Positions 5,899 to 8,703 of a DNA stretch of 8,703 bases are shown here, piece after piece (the stretch's first letter is position 1; each line of letters opens with the position of its first letter). Made by a program: the position numbers and the translations under genes. The notes below the pieces were generated by a model, which saw nothing but the letters and a program-made list of their open reading frames with translations, was not told the origin of the DNA and searched no databases. Origin of the DNA: Marinagarivorans sp. UBA5868 (lineage in GTDB: Bacteria; Pseudomonadota; Gammaproteobacteria; Pseudomonadales; Cellvibrionaceae); contig DJFQ01000092.1 of the NCBI GenBank assembly GCA_002432095.1, positions 412-9,114 on the forward strand. Reading direction: 5' to 3'.

Positions 5899-8703
5899 CT
5901 AACGGGTCCAGGCCTTGCGGTAACGAATGGAGTCCAGTGTGCCGATCTGTTCCAGCATGGCGCGCGGACTGCCACTGCCAAGCGTCTCCACCAGATCGCC
6001 CACATCACAGTTGTAGCCGCTCTTCTCATCCGCTGGCAGTACTTTCACTTCGGAACGGCTGGAGCCGGTGATCGAGGCAAAGTCGATCCCTGTGGTCAAA
6101 CTGATCATCTGGGTCGCCAGACACGACTTAGCCAACCCGGAGAGCTCACCTTCCGCCATCAACATCGCCAGTTCCTGACCACCGTCCACAGTGACGCTCT
6201 CGATATCGCGCTCCGGATCATCGAAGAATTGCAATGTCAGATAGGGCGAAAACACGGCACCCAGCGCCGAGATGCTGTTGCTGTTGGCATCAGTAGTACG
6301 GAATCGGCCAACGCTATCGTAATCCTCCAGTGCCATACCTAGCGGATTGATCACCTCGGCGTGACAGATCTTACAGTTGCCATCTTCGGTGAGACGTTGG
6401 AACGCCATGGCATTGGTGGTTTGCGGATGAACCAGGAACTCCGCCAATTCGCCCGCTTTATTCTGCCGGCCCACATCCACCCCTTCTGGCGGTGGAGGCA
6501 TATCCTGGCACAGCAGATCACGGCGGATATTCACCGCGCGACGGATCGGTGAGGCCTCGTCATAGTCACCATGCAAAGTGAGAAATGCACCGCTCAACAA
6601 CAATCCGCCACGATTAGATGGGGTGACAGCCCCAAAGCCTTGCGCGTTGGGCTGCATGGGCGCTCCGGTTCCGTAGTGATTAGCCAGCGCGGAGTTCACA
6701 TAGGTCAACCCTGGGGCGTAGAGAGATTCAAACGAGCCGTTCGCGTCCAACATCACATTACTGAACAGCAAACTCAGCTCTTCCTTCATCGCCGGGTATA
6801 ACTGCTTGGCGTTAGGGAATCGGTTTGGATCTTTATCGACGATATCCAGCTTGTCGGTACCCAACCAGGTATGCACCGTGTCACGCAAGGTGTTGCGCGC
6901 TTCCGTTTGATTCAACAGGCGGGATGCCCACTCGCGAATCTGCTGCGGCGTGGTGAGTTGGTTGTTCGCTGCGGCGCTCATTAACTCAGCACTTGGCGCG
7001 GTATTGGCGAATGAGTAACTGAGGAAACTCGCCATCTCATAAGGTGTAAGCGCATAGGCGCCACTGCCCAGCGAATTATTGGCTTCACCGATTTCATGGC
7101 GATAAAGGAACTGCGGCGAAGACAGCATGATCGACAGCGCCAATTCAATTCCGTCTTTCACATTGCCGTTGGTTTCCATGCCGTTGACGATGGGCGTATA
7201 GGCGTTGCGCTCTTCCGTGGTCAGCGGCCGACGGAAAATCCGCGTTGCGAACTGATTGAGGAAGTTGGTGGCACACGTCTGATTGAAATTGCCATTACAC
7301 AAGCTCTGCAGTGGTGATCCGGCAAAGTTATTTTGCGCCGCGGTGCTCGCCACGGATTCGGCGGCGGATACATATTGCGAGTAAAAGGTCGGCAGCACGC
7401 GCAAATCGTTGTTGTTGATGAACAGCCCGCCGCGCGAATCTGCCGGCAGCAGATCGCTAATGTTGCTGGTCACATTCAACAGGTCACGCACAGTGTTCTG
7501 GTACTGGGCGCGGGTCAACAAACGCAGGGTGCGATTACCAAAGCTAGTGGCTTGGTTGCACTGGAATTCCTCCACCGGATTGTCAATAACACCCTGACGC
7601 TGGCCGGTTGGAATCGCAGGATTCATCGGCACCATATGCCAAGTGCTGATGTATGCCGTCACGTCTTCGGCGCACTGCCCGGCACAACCGGTTGGATTGC
7701 CTAAGGGCATACTCTGACTGATGTAATCACGCAGGTTGTCATTGGTATAGATGCTCTTCATGCGCAGGCTGTCGTACTCAAACAGACCTTGCACACGAGC
7801 GCCGGAGTGGCAACTGGCGCACTGAGCTTCAAACGCCGTTTTACCTCGCGATACAGCTGTGCCGGTCAGGTCGCCGGAACTGGAACTGCTCGAAGAAGAA
7901 GAAGAGCTTCCCGTTCCCGCGAAGGTACGCAGAAATGCGGCAACGTCCTGCGCACAATCATCCACACAAGCCGTCGGGTCGAAATTGGGCATGGAAGCGT
8001 CGATATAACTGGCCAGGTTGGCGAGCGTAGTTTTAGTCAAAGCGTTTATGTTGAAACGCAAATTACCGGAGCCAAAAGTACCGTTACCGTTGTTCGCATG
8101 GCATCCGACACACCAAGTCTCGAACTCCGACATTCCCGCCACCGGGTCGCCGCCGCTTGAAGACGATGAGCTACTGGACGACGAGTTACTGGAAGACGAA
8201 GAAGAACTGCTAGACGAAGAAGATGAATTTCCGGATGAAGACGATGAGGAGGAGAATCCCCCTGTTTGCACCAGATCAAGGTAATTGAAATTGGTTTCGC
8301 CGCTGACGAAGGTCACCCGCAGTGTGTGGTTGCCAGTGGGAATCGCGACATTCTGAATCGCCTGGTCACGGTACAAATCCCAGCCGCCCCCAGTGGTCAT
8401 AATATTGCTCACTGCATTGCCGTTTAGCGACACCTGTAAAGTCCGACCAGCGTTAAGGGCGGCCACACGCAGCACGATTTGATATGTGCCTCCGGGGAAG
8501 TTTGCCAATTGATATTCCACCCACTCCCCCCCGTAGGCATAACCAATGGCGCACACACCGTTTTGGTCAGAAGTGTCCACAAGATCCACGTCTCCCTCAG
8601 CGCAAGGACCGGTCTGCGCCCCCTCCCGCGGCTGATCAATTTCATTGAAATTGACATAATCCTGGGCCTGGATACGAAGAAGGTAAGGCAGGCTGCCGGA
8701 AGA
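5899..8703 (-). CDS. CBM6 multihaem planctomycete-type cytochrome protein (DUF1587/1595/1592/1588/1585), 5' end outside window
   Basis: The frame stays open to the window edge, giving 934 residues; the GTG at 8589 is internal valine (GDVDLVD) because CBM6 sequence ('IQAQDYVNF') starts upstream of it. Domains, numbered from the edge: CBM6 about 10-150, expected to bind polysaccharide; a 33-residue Ser-rich linker; cytochrome c domain with CVGCH at 198-202; an 11-Ser linker; a second cytochrome c domain with CASCH at 295-299; then the planctomycete-type modules DUF1587 ('LRLLTRAQYQNTVRDLL', about 391), DUF1595 ('FATRIFRRPLTTEER', about 484), DUF1592 ('LSSPQFLYRHE', about 527), DUF1588 (about 698-800, with a third haem motif CKICH at 777-781) and DUF1585 (about 838-923). 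Likely Met haem ligands lie in the two 'SMP' motifs. c-type haem implies a periplasmic or outer-surface location. The reaction is unknown; pairing with DUF1552 is a recurrent arrangement. The TAG stop is 40 bases before the next start. Confidence 0.94.
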   Translation of the reverse strand, partial: SSGSLPYLLRIQAQDYVNFNEIDQPREGAQTGPCAEGDVDLVDTSDQNGVCAIGYAYGGEWVEYQLANFPGGTYQIVLRVAALNAGRTLQVSLNGNAVSNIMTTGGGWDLYRDQAIQNVAIPTGNHTLRVTFVSGETNFNYLDLVQTGGFSSSSSSSGNSSSSSSSSSSSSSNSSSSSSSSSSGGDPVAGMSEFETWCVGCHANNGNGTFGSGNLRFNINALTKTTLANLASYIDASMPNFDPTACVDDCAQDVAAFLRTFAGTGSSSSSSSSSSSGDLTGTAVSRGKTAFEAQCASCHSGARVQGLFEYDSLRMKSIYTNDNLRDYISQSMPLGNPTGCAGQCAEDVTAYISTWHMVPMNPAIPTGQRQGVIDNPVEEFQCNQATSFGNRTLRLLTRAQYQNTVRDLLNVTSNISDLLPADSRGGLFINNNDLRVLPTFYSQYVSAAESVASTAAQNNFAGSPLQSLCNGNFNQTCATNFLNQFATRIFRRPLTTEERNAYTPIVNGMETNGNVKDGIELALSIMLSSPQFLYRHEIGEANNSLGSGAYALTPYEMASFLSYSFANTAPSAELMSAAANNQLTTPQQIREWASRLLNQTEARNTLRDTVHTWLGTDKLDIVDKDPNRFPNAKQLYPAMKEELSLLFSNVMLDANGSFESLYAPGLTYVNSALANHYGTGAPMQPNAQGFGAVTPSNRGGLLLSGAFLTLHGDYDEASPIRRAVNIRRDLLCQDMPPPPEGVDVGRQNKAGELAEFLVHPQTTNAMAFQRLTEDGNCKICHAEVINPLGMALEDYDSVGRFRTTDANSNSISALGAVFSPYLTLQFFDDPERDIESVTVDGGQELAMLMAEGELSGLAKSCLATQMISLTTGIDFASITGSSRSEVKVLPADEKSGYNCDVGDLVETLGSGSPRAMLEQIGTLDSIRYRKAWTR
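7876..7908 (-). repeat. Polyserine linker 2 (11 Ser) between the two cytochrome domains
   Basis: Eleven serine codons (AGC, four TCT, TCG, AGC, AGT, TCC, AGT, TCC) separate the first and second cytochrome c domains. This kind of flexible spacer is typical of secreted modular proteins in Cellvibrionaceae-type bacteria. Confidence 0.9.
8155..8253 (-). repeat. Polyserine linker 1 (33 residues) between CBM6 and cytochrome domains
   Basis: Seven Ser, Gly-Asn, thirteen Ser, Asn, ten Ser: 30 of 33 residues are serine. All six serine codons are mixed along the tract, so the DNA is not a simple triplet repeat. It separates the carbohydrate-binding module from the haem part of the protein. Confidence 0.92.

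Noticed and set aside
8018..8284. Forward-strand ORF with a very acidic Asp/Glu/Leu-rich tail
   Set aside because: It is the antisense reading of the polyserine linker (Ser codons reversed give Glu, Asp and Leu), with no ribosome site and no other support.
8587..8589. GTG as the start codon of the large haem protein
   Set aside because: It is an internal valine. The frame stays open to the window edge and the upstream residues (IQAQDY...) are the beginning of the CBM6 domain.

Overview
The window reads as chromosomal DNA of a marine or polysaccharide-degrading gammaproteobacterium, most like the Cellvibrionaceae (Saccharophagus, Teredinibacter, Cellvibrio and relatives). The clues are a CBM6 carbohydrate-binding module joined by long polyserine linkers to haem domains, a Set-type sugar efflux transporter, and a TrmH-family rRNA methylase. 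This placement is inferred from gene content and style; no marker gene fixes the genus.

Layout. The left third is on the + strand: a two-CBS-domain protein (62-475), a TrmH/SpoU-family 2'-O-ribose methyltransferase (547-1320), a 115-base inverted-repeat element (1362-1476), and a Set-family sugar efflux MFS transporter (1560-2783). The rest is on the - strand. Read in its own direction it is a very large carbohydrate-binding multihaem protein of the planctomycete-cytochrome type (8703 to 5899, 5' end outside the window), a DUF1552 exported protein 40 bases behind it (5858 to 4614), a rho-independent terminator (4565-4587), a tandem array of about ten degenerate 14-17-base units (4385-4540), and a SAM methyltransferase of the N2227/carnosine N-methyltransferase type (4347 to 2938). 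That methyltransferase carries an N-terminal zinc ribbon and a C-terminal PqqD-like segment. The transporter and the methyltransferase converge on a cluster of palindromic repeats (2758-2957), and both genes end inside repeat copies.

How the genes may work together. The large haem protein and the DUF1552 protein are a recurring pair and here look like a two-gene operon. Both look exported: the DUF1552 protein has a twin-arginine-like leader, and c-type haem is attached in the periplasm. With CBM6 on the haem protein, the simplest inference is a redox system held on polysaccharide outside the cytoplasm, but its reaction is not known. The methyltransferase follows on the same strand but sits behind a terminator and has its own candidate promoter, so it is probably a separate unit. 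The left-hand genes look like ordinary housekeeping or transport genes.

The parts most worth a second look are the repeat array in the methyltransferase leader, the duplicated gene end at the convergent junction, the three-domain methyltransferase, and the CBM6 three-haem protein with its twin cytochrome domains. I saw no tRNA, rRNA, CRISPR array, transposase or phage gene.
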